Shown here: positions 14,978 through 24,584 of the stretch, one piece after another | Numbering within the stretch: position 1 is the stretch's first letter | Layout: each line of letters starts with the position of its first letter | NCBI GenBank assembly: GCA_045651765.1 | Contig: JAZRSY010000015.1 | Span: 1 to 64,000, forward strand | Origin: SIG565 sp045651765 | Lineage (GTDB): Bacteria; Bacillota; Clostridia; Oscillospirales; Acutalibacteraceae | Direction of reading: 5' to 3' | Length of the DNA: 64,000 nucleotides | Notes under the pieces: model-generated | Database searches by the model: none | What the model was told of the DNA's origin: nothing | The model's input: only the letters and a program-made list of their open reading frames with translations | Position numbers and translations under genes: made by a program

Positions 14978-17821
14978 TTAATTTTGTAAAATTTGTTTTA
15001 AAAATTTGCCCATATAAGATTTTTCGCAAGCAGCTGCTTGCTCAGGAGTGCCTGTGCAGACAACACTGCCGCCGCCAAAGCCACCTTCGGGGCCTAAATC
15101 TATAATATAATCGGCCGTTTTAATAACATCTAAGTTATGCTCTATTACCAAAACAGTATTTCCGGCCTCGACCAAACGGTTAAGCACATTAATTAACATA
15201 TGCACATCGTAGGAATGTAGGCCTGTTGTGGGCTCGTCTAAAATATAAATGGTTTTGCCCGTTCCCCTGCGAGAAAGCTCGGTGGCAAGTTTTACACGCT
15301 GCGCTTCGCCGCCCGAAAGGGTTGTTGCAGGCTGACCGATTTTAATATAACCCAAGCCAACATCGAACAAAGTTTGTAATTTTCTTTTAATTTTGGGCAC
15401 CGACGAAAAGAATTGCAGACCTTCTTCTACCGTCATTTCCAAAACATCGTAAATATTTTTACCCTTATATTTAATGCTTAAAGTTTCGCGGTTATAACGC
15501 ATACCGCCGCAAACCTCACACGGAACATAAATGTCGGGTAAAAAGTGCATTTCAATTTTAATAATGCCGTCGCCCTCGCACGATTCGCAGCGGCCGCCCT
15601 TAACATTAAAGGAGAACCTACCTGCCGAATAACCCTTTGCTTTGGCATCTTTAGTAGATGCAAAAAGCTCCCTAATATCATTAAACACTCCGGTATATGT
15701 GGCCGGGTTAGAGCGTGGCGTGCGGCCTATTGGGGACTGGTCAATGTTAATTACCTTGTCTAAATTCTCGTAACCCTTAATTTCTTTAAAACTACCCGGG
15801 AAGGTTTTGGCATTGTTTAACTTGCCCGATAAATATTTTTGCAGAATTTCGTTAATGAGTGAAGATTTTCCCGAGCCCGAAACACCCGTTACACAAACAA
15901 AGGTGCCCAGTGGGAATTTAACATTAATATTTTTAAGGTTGTTTTCTTTGGCGCCAATAATTTCAATGAAGTTACCGTTACCTTTACGGCGTGTGGCCGG
16001 CACAGGAATTTTGCGTTTGCCTGTAAGGTAATCGGCCGTGAGGGAATTTCTTTGTTTGCAAAGCTCGTTTACGGTGCCCGTAAAGACAACCTCGCCGCCG
16101 TGAATGCCTGCGCCCGGGCCAATATCTACAACATAATCGGCCGCACGAATTGTATCTTCATCGTGCTCGACAACAATTAAGGTATTGCCTAAATCTCGCA
16201 ACTGCTTAAGGGTTTGAATTAATTTTTCGTTATCGCGCTGGTGCAGACCAATACTTGGCTCATCTAAAATATATAACACACCCATTAAAGAAGAACCAAT
16301 TTGGGTTGCAAGCCTTATGCGTTGGCTCTCTCCGCCCGAGAGTGTTCCTGCCTCGCGCGAGAGGTTTAAATACTCTAGCCCCACGCTTTTTAAAAAGTTA
16401 AGGCGTGCATTTATTTCTTTAATAATGGGTTGGGCAATTTTAAGTTTAAAATCGCTGAATTTTAATGTGGATAAAAATTTAATTTGTTCATCTACCGAAA
16501 GTTCGCACATTTCGAATATATTTTTATCGCCCACAGTTATGGCTAAAGCCTCGGGCTTAAGCCTTGTTCCGTTACAATCGGGGCAGTTACATTCGTGCAT
16601 ATAACTTTCAATTTCACGGCGGGAATAATCACTTTTAGATTCGCGGTAGCGCCTTTCTAAGTTATTAATTACACCCTCGAAATCGGAATAAAACTCGCCA
16701 CCGCCCCAGTTTTCTGAGCGGTGCATTTTAATTTTTTGGCCGTTAGTACCGTAAAGCAAAGCGTTTTTTGCATCCCTTGGCAAATCTTTGTAAGGAGTAT
16801 TAATATCAAAGCCGTAATGCTCGGCTAAACCGTTATAATACATTGTAGCAATTGTGCCTTGGTTGGGGTAATACCAAGAATTTACGCCCCACCCTGAAGC
16901 CTTTATTGCACCATCTAAAATTGATTTTTCTTCATCAACAATAATTAGCCTTGGGTCAACCTTCATAAATTTGCCAATGCCAGTGCAGGTCGGGCAAGCG
17001 CCCACGGGACTGTTAAAAGAAAACAGCGTTGGGGTTATTTCGGGCAAGGAAATATTATGCTCATCGCAGGCATAATTTTCCGAATAGGTTATGGTTTTAT
17101 CGCCCATAATTTCTACATTAATTATTCCACCCGTAAGGCCGGATGCCGTTTCTATGCTGCCGGTTAGGCGGCTTTTAATATCCTCTTTAACAACAAGGCG
17201 GTCTACTACAACATCAATATAATGCTTAATGTTTTTTTCAAGTTTAATTTCTTCGGTCAGTTCATAAATATTTCCATCAATTTTAACCCTAACATAGCCT
17301 TGGCGTTTGGCGTGTTCTAATTCCTTTTGGTGTTCGCCCTTTTTGTTGCGAACTATTGGGGCTAAAATTTGTATTTTTGTGCCCAGTGGCAACTGCATAA
17401 CGTTATCGACAATTTGGTCGGTAGATTGTTGTTTAATTTCTTTTTTGCAAATTGGGCAATGCGGCACACCCACACGGGCATATAAAAGCCTTAAATAATC
17501 GTAAATTTCGGTAATGGTGCCAACGGTGGAGCGTGGGTTTTTAGAGGTTGTTTTTTGGTCTATGGATATAGCGGGAGAAAGCCCCTCTATTGTTTCAACA
17601 TCGGGCTTTTCCATTTGGCCTAAAAACATTCGGGCATATGAAGAAAGGGATTCCACATACCTGCGCTGACCCTCGGCATAAATGGTGTCGAATGCAAGTG
17701 AGGATTTACCCGAGCCAGAAAGGCCTGTGAAAACCACAAGCTTGTCCCTTGGTATTTCTAAACTAATATTTTTTAGGTTATTTGTTTTTGCGCCTTTAAT
17801 TGTAATTTTATTAATAGCCAT
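14978..17821 (-). CDS. uvrA: Excinuclease ABC subunit A
   Basis: 947 residues, normal for UvrA. It recognises bulky DNA damage and loads UvrB. Two ABC ATPase halves: first Walker A GLSGSGKSS (33-41), signature LSGGESQRIRLA and Walker B LYILDEPSIGLH; second Walker A GVSGSGKSSLI (about 640), signature LSGGEAQRVKLA and ILDEPTTGLH. Zinc-finger cysteines are in CPICKKE, CDEHN, CPTCTGIG and CESCEGDG/CEVCGG. It follows uvrB but a terminator hairpin lies between them, so part of its transcription may start in the 90-base gap (TATATA-rich). Confidence 0.97.
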   Translation of the reverse strand: MAINKITIKGAKTNNLKNISLEIPRDKLVVFTGLSGSGKSSLAFDTIYAEGQRRYVESLSSYARMFLGQMEKPDVETIEGLSPAISIDQKTTSKNPRSTVGTITEIYDYLRLLYARVGVPHCPICKKEIKQQSTDQIVDNVMQLPLGTKIQILAPIVRNKKGEHQKELEHAKRQGYVRVKIDGNIYELTEEIKLEKNIKHYIDVVVDRLVVKEDIKSRLTGSIETASGLTGGIINVEIMGDKTITYSENYACDEHNISLPEITPTLFSFNSPVGACPTCTGIGKFMKVDPRLIIVDEEKSILDGAIKASGWGVNSWYYPNQGTIATMYYNGLAEHYGFDINTPYKDLPRDAKNALLYGTNGQKIKMHRSENWGGGEFYSDFEGVINNLERRYRESKSDYSRREIESYMHECNCPDCNGTRLKPEALAITVGDKNIFEMCELSVDEQIKFLSTLKFSDFKLKIAQPIIKEINARLNFLKSVGLEYLNLSREAGTLSGGESQRIRLATQIGSSLMGVLYILDEPSIGLHQRDNEKLIQTLKQLRDLGNTLIVVEHDEDTIRAADYVVDIGPGAGIHGGEVVFTGTVNELCKQRNSLTADYLTGKRKIPVPATRRKGNGNFIEIIGAKENNLKNINVKFPLGTFVCVTGVSGSGKSSLINEILQKYLSGKLNNAKTFPGSFKEIKGYENLDKVINIDQSPIGRTPRSNPATYTGVFNDIRELFASTKDAKAKGYSAGRFSFNVKGGRCESCEGDGIIKIEMHFLPDIYVPCEVCGGMRYNRETLSIKYKGKNIYDVLEMTVEEGLQFFSSVPKIKRKLQTLFDVGLGYIKIGQPATTLSGGEAQRVKLATELSRRGTGKTIYILDEPTTGLHSYDVHMLINVLNRLVEAGNTVLVIEHNLDVIKTADYIIDLGPEGGFGGGSVVCTGTPEQAAACEKSYMGKFLKQILQN

Positions 17822-17891
17822 TATTAACTCCTAAAAAAGCATATATAGTTATTTTAACCTTTTTTGTAAAAAAAGTAAACCACAAATAAAA

Positions 17892-17919
17892 AAATAAACC
17901 CGAAAAAACGGGTTTATTT
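17892..17919 (-). terminator. Terminator of uvrB
   Basis: Eleven-base stem AAATAAACCCG/CGGGTTTATTT with a 6-base loop, followed on the minus strand by TTTTTATTTG. The uvrB stop codon (17914-17916) is inside the upstream arm. Confidence 0.85.
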
Positions 17920-19875
17920 TTGGTTTTTAAGTTTTGTGATTTTATCCCTTAAATATGCGGCGTGTTCGAACTCAAGCATTTTAGCGGCTTCGTGCATTTC
18001 GCTTGTTAATTTCGCAATAAGTTTTTCCCTTTCGGCCTTGGGCATTTTTTTAATATTTTCTTCGCCGTCTTTTGATTTTGGCGTTATTTCAATAATATCC
18101 CTAACATCTTTAATAATTGTTTTAGGGGTTATGCCGTGCTCAATATTATAAGCATTTTGAATTTGTCGGCGGCGCTCGGTTTCTTTAATGGCAGCCTCCA
18201 TAGAGCGTGTTACGCTGTCGGCATACATAATAACGGTGCCTTCGCTGTTGCGGGCGGCACGGCCTATTGTTTGTATGAGTGAAGTTTCGCTGCGCAAAAA
18301 GCCCTCTTTGTCGGCATCCAAAATGGCCACTAATGATACTTCAGGTATATCTAACCCCTCGCGCAAAAGGTTTATGCCCACCAAAACATCAAATTCGCCA
18401 AGGCGTAAATCCCTTATAATTTCCATACGCTCTATGGTGTCAATATCGTAGTGCATATATTTAACCTTAATGCCAAGGTTTTCTAAATATTCGGTTAAAT
18501 CTTCGGCCATTTTTTTGGTTAGGGTTGTAACCAAAACACGCTCTTTTTTGGCCGTTCTTATATTAATTTCCGAAATTAAATCTTCAATTTGCCCACTTGT
18601 TGAGCGCACCGAAATTTTTGGGTCTAAAAGGCCTGTCGGCCTTATTACCTGCTCTACAATTTGGGTAGCCTTTTGTTTTTCAAAATCGCCCGGTGTGGCC
18701 GAAACAAAAACGGCCTGGTTTAGATGTTTATAAAACTCCTCAAAATTAAGGGGGCGGTTATCATATGCCGATGGCAGTCTGAAACCGTATTCTATTAGAT
18801 TTTCTTTTCTTGCCCTGTCGCCGCCGTACATTCCCCTAACTTGTGGTAATGTAACATGAGATTCATCTACGAACAGTAAAAAATCTTTTGGAAAATAATC
18901 AAGCAGAGTAAACGGCACACTGCCCTTTGGCCTGCCCGAAAGCACACGCGAATAATTTTCTACACCCTTGCAGGTGCCGATTTCTCGCAGCATTTCAACA
19001 TCGTATTCGGTGCGTTGGCGTATACGCTGAGCCTCTATTAATTTGCCTTGGCCGTTAAACCATTCTACCCTTTCTTCCATTTCGTTTTCAATGTTTTTAA
19101 GGGCATCTTCAAGTTTTTCGGGCGGGACAATATAGTGCGAAGCCGGATATATGGCAATATGCGAAAGCATTGCCTTAACCTCGCCCGTGAGGGTGTTAAT
19201 TTCGCATATTCTGTCAACTTCGTCGCCAAAAAATTCCACCCTTATAGCACTGCCGTAAGAATATGCAGGGTAAATTTCTACGACATCGCCTCGCACCCTG
19301 AATTTATTGCGAACAAAGTTAATGTCGTTGCGCTCATATTGTAAATCGACCAATTTGTGAATCAGCTCGTCGCGGTCCTTTTGCATACCAACACGCAACG
19401 AAATAACCATGTTTCTGTAATCTATTGGGTTACCAAGGCTATATATACAGGAAACCGATGCCACAATAATAACATCGCGCCTTTCGGATAAAGCACAGGT
19501 GGCCGAATGGCGAAGTTTATCAATTTCGTCATTTATGGCAGAATCTTTTTCTATATATGTGTCGCTGCCCGGTATATATGCCTCGGGTTGATAATAATCG
19601 TAATAGGAAACAAAATATTCCACCGCATTCTCAGGAAAAAATTCCTTAAACTCAGTACAAAGCTGTGCGGCGAGGGTTTTGTTGTGAGCGAGAACGAGGG
19701 TCGGGCGGTTTGCTTTTTCGATAATGTTAGCCATTGTAAAGGTCTTGCCTGAACCCGTTACACCAAGCAAAACCTGCTCTTTGGCACCACTGTTTATGCC
19801 TTTAACAAGCTTCTCAATAGCTTGTGGCTGGTCGCCTGTTGGCTTATAAGCCGAATGTAAAATAAACTTATCCAC
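17914..19875 (-). CDS. uvrB: Excinuclease ABC subunit B
   Basis: 653 residues. UvrB verifies the lesion and with UvrC cuts on both sides. Walker A GVTGSGKTFTMAN (38-50), the damage-probing beta-hairpin region YYDYYQPEAYIPGSD, helicase box DESH and motif VI QTIGRAARNSEG are intact; the C-terminal UVR domain (about 615-650) that contacts UvrC is present. The start is a GTG at 19875 with GGGGTGA upstream. It has its own good promoter (19897-19925). Confidence 0.97.
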   Translation of the reverse strand: MDKFILHSAYKPTGDQPQAIEKLVKGINSGAKEQVLLGVTGSGKTFTMANIIEKANRPTLVLAHNKTLAAQLCTEFKEFFPENAVEYFVSYYDYYQPEAYIPGSDTYIEKDSAINDEIDKLRHSATCALSERRDVIIVASVSCIYSLGNPIDYRNMVISLRVGMQKDRDELIHKLVDLQYERNDINFVRNKFRVRGDVVEIYPAYSYGSAIRVEFFGDEVDRICEINTLTGEVKAMLSHIAIYPASHYIVPPEKLEDALKNIENEMEERVEWFNGQGKLIEAQRIRQRTEYDVEMLREIGTCKGVENYSRVLSGRPKGSVPFTLLDYFPKDFLLFVDESHVTLPQVRGMYGGDRARKENLIEYGFRLPSAYDNRPLNFEEFYKHLNQAVFVSATPGDFEKQKATQIVEQVIRPTGLLDPKISVRSTSGQIEDLISEINIRTAKKERVLVTTLTKKMAEDLTEYLENLGIKVKYMHYDIDTIERMEIIRDLRLGEFDVLVGINLLREGLDIPEVSLVAILDADKEGFLRSETSLIQTIGRAARNSEGTVIMYADSVTRSMEAAIKETERRRQIQNAYNIEHGITPKTIIKDVRDIIEITPKSKDGEENIKKMPKAEREKLIAKLTSEMHEAAKMLEFEHAAYLRDKITKLKNQK

Positions 19876-19896
19876 CTAGCTCACCCCTTTTAAATT

Positions 19897-19925
19897 AGTA
19901 TACCACAATAAAATTAATTAGTAAA
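19897..19925 (-). promoter_or_regulatory. Promoter of uvrB
   Basis: On the minus strand TTTACT (19920-19925), a 17-base spacer and TATACT (19897-19902), with TGG just before the -10. No clear LexA box was seen next to it. Confidence 0.65.
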
Positions 19926-19958
19926 TATTTGTTATTCTATTTTTCATTACATTAAAAA

Positions 19959-19980
19959 ACACCCCGAAAAGTTGGGGTGT
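19959..19980 (-). terminator. Terminator of the pseudouridine synthase gene
   Basis: Seven-base stem ACACCCC/GGGGTGT, 8-base loop, then TTTTTTAATG on the minus strand, just after the stop codon. Confidence 0.85.
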
Positions 19981-19983
19981 ATT

Positions 19984-20652
19984 TTATTTTAAATTTTGTA
20001 TTTCTTTTTTAAAAAGTGAAAATGCGCCTTTCATTTCGGGCAGAGAAACAAAATCTATTTCTTTTTTTGAAATTGGGTGCAAAAATGCAAGGTGGTAGGC
20101 ATAAAGTGCTATTGGTGTTTTTCCGTTTTCTGTTGTGTTTTGGTTGCCATATTTGGTGTCGCCAACCAAATAAAATCCCCTTGAGGCAAACTGAACGCGA
20201 ATTTGATGTGTGCGGCCTGTGTGCAACCTTATTTTAACCAACGAAAACCCCTTATTTTGTGCTAAAACTTGATAATCAAGTTTAGCGAATTTAGCGTTTT
20301 CATTACTACTGTTTGTAACATATACCTTGCAGTTTTTCTTGTCTTTAACCAAATAATCTTGGAAGGTGCCGCTAACTTCGGGGGTGCCTTTTACCACCGC
20401 TAAATATTCCTTTGTAAATTTGTGCGAAGACATCATTTTAGCGAGCGGAACGGTGGCTTTGCTGCTTTTAGAATAAACCATTACCCCGCCAACATTGCGG
20501 TCGAGCCTATGTATAACATCAATTTTATAGGCCCCTGTTTGCTTCTTAAGCAGCCCCGGCATATTTTTTTCGCGCAAAAAGGGTTCAGACAAAACGCCTG
20601 TTGGTTTTACACAGACTATTAAATATTTATCGTTATATAGCAGGTTTAACAT
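19984..20652 (-). CDS. RluA-family RNA pseudouridine synthase
   Basis: 222 residues from the ATG at 20652, which has GGAGG close upstream and follows the stop of the zinc peptidase gene by one base. The catalytic aspartate is in HRLDRNVGG (Asp51), with the family motifs LHTGRTHQIRVQ and GDTKYG. The S4 domain found in RluC/RluD is absent, so it belongs to the short RluA/YqcB-like group that modifies rRNA or tRNA. The exact target cannot be read from the sequence. Confidence 0.88.
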   Translation of the reverse strand: MLNLLYNDKYLIVCVKPTGVLSEPFLREKNMPGLLKKQTGAYKIDVIHRLDRNVGGVMVYSKSSKATVPLAKMMSSHKFTKEYLAVVKGTPEVSGTFQDYLVKDKKNCKVYVTNSSNENAKFAKLDYQVLAQNKGFSLVKIRLHTGRTHQIRVQFASRGFYLVGDTKYGNQNTTENGKTPIALYAYHLAFLHPISKKEIDFVSLPEMKGAFSLFKKEIQNLK

Positions 20653-20653
20653 A

Positions 20654-21358
20654 TTACCTCCGCCTGCGGCCGCCAAAAAGCAAAATTAACCTTAACATCT
20701 GAGCTAATGACACAAGCAATGCCGCCACATAGGTTAATGCCGCAGCCGATAACACACTTTTTACGCCTTTAAGGGTTTTATCGTCATATATAATTGCGTT
20801 TTCTTTAATGGCATTAATTGCCCTAACGGAAGCGTTAAATTCTACCGGCAAAGTAATTAACTGAAAAACTACAACAAGGCCGAATAAAATTATGCCAAGT
20901 TCTATTAAATAAGGCGAATTTAAAATTATGCCAAAAAGCAACAACGGCCACGAAAGGTATGAGCCAATGCGGGTAACGGGAACTATTAAATTACGAATTT
21001 TTATTGGAAAATAATGCTGAGCATATTGCACGGCATGGCCGGCTTCGTGGCAGGCTACACCAACGGCGGCAGCTGTGGAACTGTTATAAACATTGTCGGA
21101 CAGTCTAATAACATTTTTTCTTGGGTCAAAATGGTCGGTTAATTTGCCCGAAACACGCTCAATTTTAACATTGGTTATGCCCTCGGCCTTAAGCAGCCTT
21201 TCGGCAGCCTCGGCGCCTGTGATTCGGGTATTAACCTTTGAATATTTTGAAAATGCACTGTTAACCTTAATCTGAGCAAATAGCGATATCAAAATTGCAG
21301 GTATTACCAGCACAAAATAGTAATAATCGAAGCCGTAAAAAAAGCCCATAAAAAACAC
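20654..21358 (-). CDS. Membrane zinc metallopeptidase (YugP-like)
   Basis: 234 residues with membrane helices at about 9-28, 125-145, 147-167 and 203-226. The zinc site is HEAGH (104-108), and the upstream region KLTDHFDPRKNVIRLS is typical of the YugP/Zn_peptidase_2 family. These are integral membrane peptidases of unknown substrate that are common in Firmicutes. The C-terminus ends GGRRRR. It is followed at once by the pseudouridine synthase gene, suggesting one transcript. Confidence 0.88.
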   Translation of the reverse strand: MFFMGFFYGFDYYYFVLVIPAILISLFAQIKVNSAFSKYSKVNTRITGAEAAERLLKAEGITNVKIERVSGKLTDHFDPRKNVIRLSDNVYNSSTAAAVGVACHEAGHAVQYAQHYFPIKIRNLIVPVTRIGSYLSWPLLLFGIILNSPYLIELGIILFGLVVVFQLITLPVEFNASVRAINAIKENAIIYDDKTLKGVKSVLSAAALTYVAALLVSLAQMLRLILLFGGRRRR

Positions 21359-21391
21359 CTCTTTAAAATATTTTAGGTTGTTTTAAATATT

Positions 21392-22498
21392 TTATACATT
21401 AAACAAAAACTCTACGACGTCGCCGTCTTTCATAATATATTCTTTGCCCTCGGTTCTGAGCAAACCTTTGTTGCGTGCCTCGGCAACAGAGCCGCTGGCC
21501 TCTAAATCAGAAAAGGCTATAACCTGCGCTCTAATAAAGCCACGCTCAAAATCACTGTGGATTTTTCCGGCTGCTTGCGGGGCCTTAAGTCCGTTTTTAA
21601 TTGTCCAGGCTCTAACCTCTTTTTCGCCTGCGGTTAAATAAGAAATCAAACCTAAAAGGCTGTAACTCTTTTGAATTAAACGGTCAAGACCCGAATTATT
21701 AAGACCTAACTCGGCCAAGAACATTAATTTTTCTTCGTCATCCATATCGGCAATATCAGCCTCTATTTGAGCGCAAATCGGTAAAACCTCGGAGCCTTCT
21801 TTCTCGGCTATTTGGGTAACTGTTTTAAAATAAGGATTATTTTCGGCGTTACCGATAAAATCGGATTCCGACATATTTGCCGCATAAATTATGGGTTTGG
21901 CGGTTAACAAATTAAGCGGAGTTAAAAACTCGGCCTGTTCTTCGGTGATGGCAATGCTTCGGGCCGATTTTCCGCCCTCTAAAACCGAATATAGCATTTT
22001 TAAAAAGTCAAGTTCGGTGGCTAAAGATTTATCTCCTTTTAAATCTTTAGTTACTTTAGCTATACGGCGTTCTACCATTTCCATATCGGAAAAAATTAGC
22101 TCTAAATCTATAGTTTCAATGTCTCTGGCAGGGTCAATGGAGCCCTCAACGTGAATAATATCGTCATTTTCAAAGCAACGCACAACATGAACAATAGCAT
22201 CAACCTCGCGTATATTACCCAAAAATTTGTTTCCCAAACCTTCGCCCTTAGAGGCGCCTTTAACAAGGCCGGCAATGTCAACAAACTCGATAACGGCGGG
22301 CACTATGGGTGGAACTTTATTGCCAACGGTGTACATTTTTTGCAGGGTGTTTAAGCGGGAATCGGGAACCGAAACCACACCAATATTTGGGTCTATGGTG
22401 CAAAACGGGTAATTAGCAGCCCCTGCACCTGCATTTGTTATTGCATTAAAAAGGGTTGACTTGCCAACATTGGGCAAACCCACAATACCTAATTTCAT
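21392..22498 (-). CDS. ychF: Redox-regulated ATPase YchF (OLA1/Obg family)
   Basis: 368 residues, normal for the family. G1 motif GLPNVGKST (6-14), followed by NYPFCTIDPNIG, G3 DIAGLVKGASKGEGLG and a C-terminal TGS-like domain ending RTEGKEYIMKDGDVVEFLF. The G4 motif is altered (NMSE), as in YchF proteins that prefer ATP. It binds ribosomes and takes part in stress response. The start ATG at 22498 has GGAGG upstream. It is transcribed away from hprK. Confidence 0.95.
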   Translation of the reverse strand: MKLGIVGLPNVGKSTLFNAITNAGAGAANYPFCTIDPNIGVVSVPDSRLNTLQKMYTVGNKVPPIVPAVIEFVDIAGLVKGASKGEGLGNKFLGNIREVDAIVHVVRCFENDDIIHVEGSIDPARDIETIDLELIFSDMEMVERRIAKVTKDLKGDKSLATELDFLKMLYSVLEGGKSARSIAITEEQAEFLTPLNLLTAKPIIYAANMSESDFIGNAENNPYFKTVTQIAEKEGSEVLPICAQIEADIADMDDEEKLMFLAELGLNNSGLDRLIQKSYSLLGLISYLTAGEKEVRAWTIKNGLKAPQAAGKIHSDFERGFIRAQVIAFSDLEASGSVAEARNKGLLRTEGKEYIMKDGDVVEFLFNV

Positions 22499-22639
22499 AA
22501 TTTTCCTCCTGAAAACCTTTTAATATTTATAATTATATATGCCTATTACAATTTAATCAAGAAAAACTAAAAAATATCTTTTATTTTTTGTAATATTATT
22601 GTATAATAACAATGAAATACTATGTTAAGGAGTGTTTTT

Positions 22640-23596
22640 ATGGCTCAGGAATTTACTGTTACGCTTAAGCGTATTATTAAAGAGCTTAACCTTGAAACCC
22701 TTTATACTGAAATCGACCCTGAAGAAATCTTAATTAACAGCGCCGAGGTTAACCGCCCCGGCCTGCAAATGATTGGGTACTACGAATATTTTGACCACCG
22801 CAGAATTCAAGTTATTGGTAAGAGTGAATCTTCTTATTTAGAAAAATTAGAAAATTTTGATGATATTATAAATAAATTTTTCGCGTCTTCCCCTTCGGCT
22901 GTTGTTATAACCCGCAACCTGCCCATTGCCGAAAAGCTTATTCCCTACGCTCAAAAGCACGGCGTGCCGCTACTCAGAACACAAGACGGAACATCTGCGT
23001 TTATGTCTGCGCTTATTGCATTTTTAAATTTGCATTTAGCCCCACGCATTACCCGCCACGGTGTTTTGGTTGAGGTTTACGGCGAAGGTATTCTGCTGCT
23101 TGGTGAAAGCGGCGTTGGTAAAAGTGAAACCGCCATTGAACTAGTTAAGCGCGGCCACCGCCTTATTGCCGACGATGCCGTAGAAATTCGCAAGGTTTCG
23201 AGCAAATCTTTAGTTGGCTCGGCCCCCGATAATATTAGGCACTTTATAGAACTCAGGGGCATTGGCATTATTAACGCCAGCCGTATTTTCGGTGCGGGTG
23301 CCGTAAAGCTAACCGAAAACATTAACCTAATTATTAACCTGGAGCCATGGGATATTAACAAGGTCTATGACCGCATGGGTCTTGAAAGCAAATCTACCGA
23401 GCTTTTAGGTTTAAATATACCATCCCTTACAATACCTGTAAAACCGGGACGAAACTTAGCGGTTATTATAGAGGTTGCCGCTATGAACAACAGGCAAAAG
23501 AAATTAGGCTATAATGCCGCCGAAGACCTACTCATAAAATTAGGTATGACCGACGACGTTACTGCCAACGCAGATAAAGAAATTCAAGTTTTTTAA
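22640..23596 (+). CDS. hprK: HPr kinase/phosphorylase
   Basis: 318 residues from the ATG at 22640 (AAGGAG upstream; an earlier ATG at 22622 contains the ribosome site and is rejected). The N-terminal domain is at about 1-125, then the kinase domain with Walker A GESGVGKS (155-162) and the family signature ELRGIGIINASRIFG. It phosphorylates Ser46 of HPr in answer to glycolytic state and so drives carbon catabolite control. A TATAAT at 22602-22607 may be its -10, but the -35 is weak. It leads a set of closely spaced genes: glucokinase, murB, rapZ and whiA. Confidence 0.95.
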   Translation: MAQEFTVTLKRIIKELNLETLYTEIDPEEILINSAEVNRPGLQMIGYYEYFDHRRIQVIGKSESSYLEKLENFDDIINKFFASSPSAVVITRNLPIAEKLIPYAQKHGVPLLRTQDGTSAFMSALIAFLNLHLAPRITRHGVLVEVYGEGILLLGESGVGKSETAIELVKRGHRLIADDAVEIRKVSSKSLVGSAPDNIRHFIELRGIGIINASRIFGAGAVKLTENINLIINLEPWDINKVYDRMGLESKSTELLGLNIPSLTIPVKPGRNLAVIIEVAAMNNRQKKLGYNAAEDLLIKLGMTDDVTANADKEIQVF

Positions 23597-23609
23597 TGGA
23601 GGCAAAATT

Positions 23610-24566
23610 ATGTATTGGTTAGGAATTGATTTAGGTGGAACAAACATTGCTACCGGTGTTGTTGACGCAAATTATAAAATATTAGGTCGCGGCAAGGTTA
23701 AAACAAATGCATCGGCCGGCCCTGAAGCCATTGCCGATAACATTGCTGCCGCCATTGACGAAGCTATTGAAAACGCCGGCATTGAAAAAAGCCAGATTGC
23801 AGCCGTTGGTATTGGCTCGCCGGGCTCGGTTGTGCCCGAAACCGGTGTTGTTGCAACATCTAACAACTTAGGTTTTAGCAACCTGCCTTTATGCCAAATG
23901 ATTAAAGACCGCACAGGGTTTGATTGTTATATTGAAAACGATGCCAACGCCGCCGCATATGGCGAACTTTTGGCAGGTGCCGGCAAGGGCAAAAAAAGTT
24001 TTATTGCCATAACACTTGGCACCGGTGTTGGCAGCGGAATTATTATAGATGGCAAAATCTTTTCGGGCTTTAACCACGCAGGCGGCGAACTTGGCCACAC
24101 CGTTATACTTAAAAACGGTGAATTTTGCAGTTGCGGCCGTTGTGGTTGTTGGGAAGCCTATGCTTCGGCCACTGCCCTTATACGCCAAACAAAACACGCA
24201 ATGCTAATGGCTCAAAAAAGCATTATGTGGGAACTTGTTGACGGAAATATAGATAAAGTAAGCGGCCGAACCGCCTTTGATGCTATGCGCAAGGGCGATG
24301 CCGTTGCTAAAATGGTTGTGGATAAATACATTGAATATGTTGCCACAGGTATCGTAAACACCATCAATATCTTCCAACCCGAAATTGTTTGTGTTGGTGG
24401 CGGAATTTCTAAAGAAGGCGACTATTTAATTGAGCCTATAAAGGAATATATCAGGCTTGAAAGGTATTCTAAAAATGTTGATTTGCAAACTAAAATTCGC
24501 GTGGCCGAACTTGGCAACGATGCCGGTATTATTGGCGCCGCTTTTCTTTGCAACCTTTACAAATAA
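23610..24566 (+). CDS. glk: ROK-family glucokinase
   Basis: 318 residues. ATP site DLGGTNIATG (7-16), catalytic region ENDANAAAYGE, GTGVGSGIIIDG and the ROK zinc motif CSCGRCGCWE (about 173-182), plus the second phosphate motif GGGISKEGD. It would phosphorylate glucose to glucose-6-phosphate for glycolysis and the wall precursor pathway. It follows hprK by 13 bases and precedes murB by 18, so sugar sensing and sugar entry are co-expressed. Confidence 0.93.
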   Translation: MYWLGIDLGGTNIATGVVDANYKILGRGKVKTNASAGPEAIADNIAAAIDEAIENAGIEKSQIAAVGIGSPGSVVPETGVVATSNNLGFSNLPLCQMIKDRTGFDCYIENDANAAAYGELLAGAGKGKKSFIAITLGTGVGSGIIIDGKIFSGFNHAGGELGHTVILKNGEFCSCGRCGCWEAYASATALIRQTKHAMLMAQKSIMWELVDGNIDKVSGRTAFDAMRKGDAVAKMVVDKYIEYVATGIVNTINIFQPEIVCVGGGISKEGDYLIEPIKEYIRLERYSKNVDLQTKIRVAELGNDAGIIGAAFLCNLYK

Positions 24567-24584
24567 ATTTTAGGGGCTTATTAT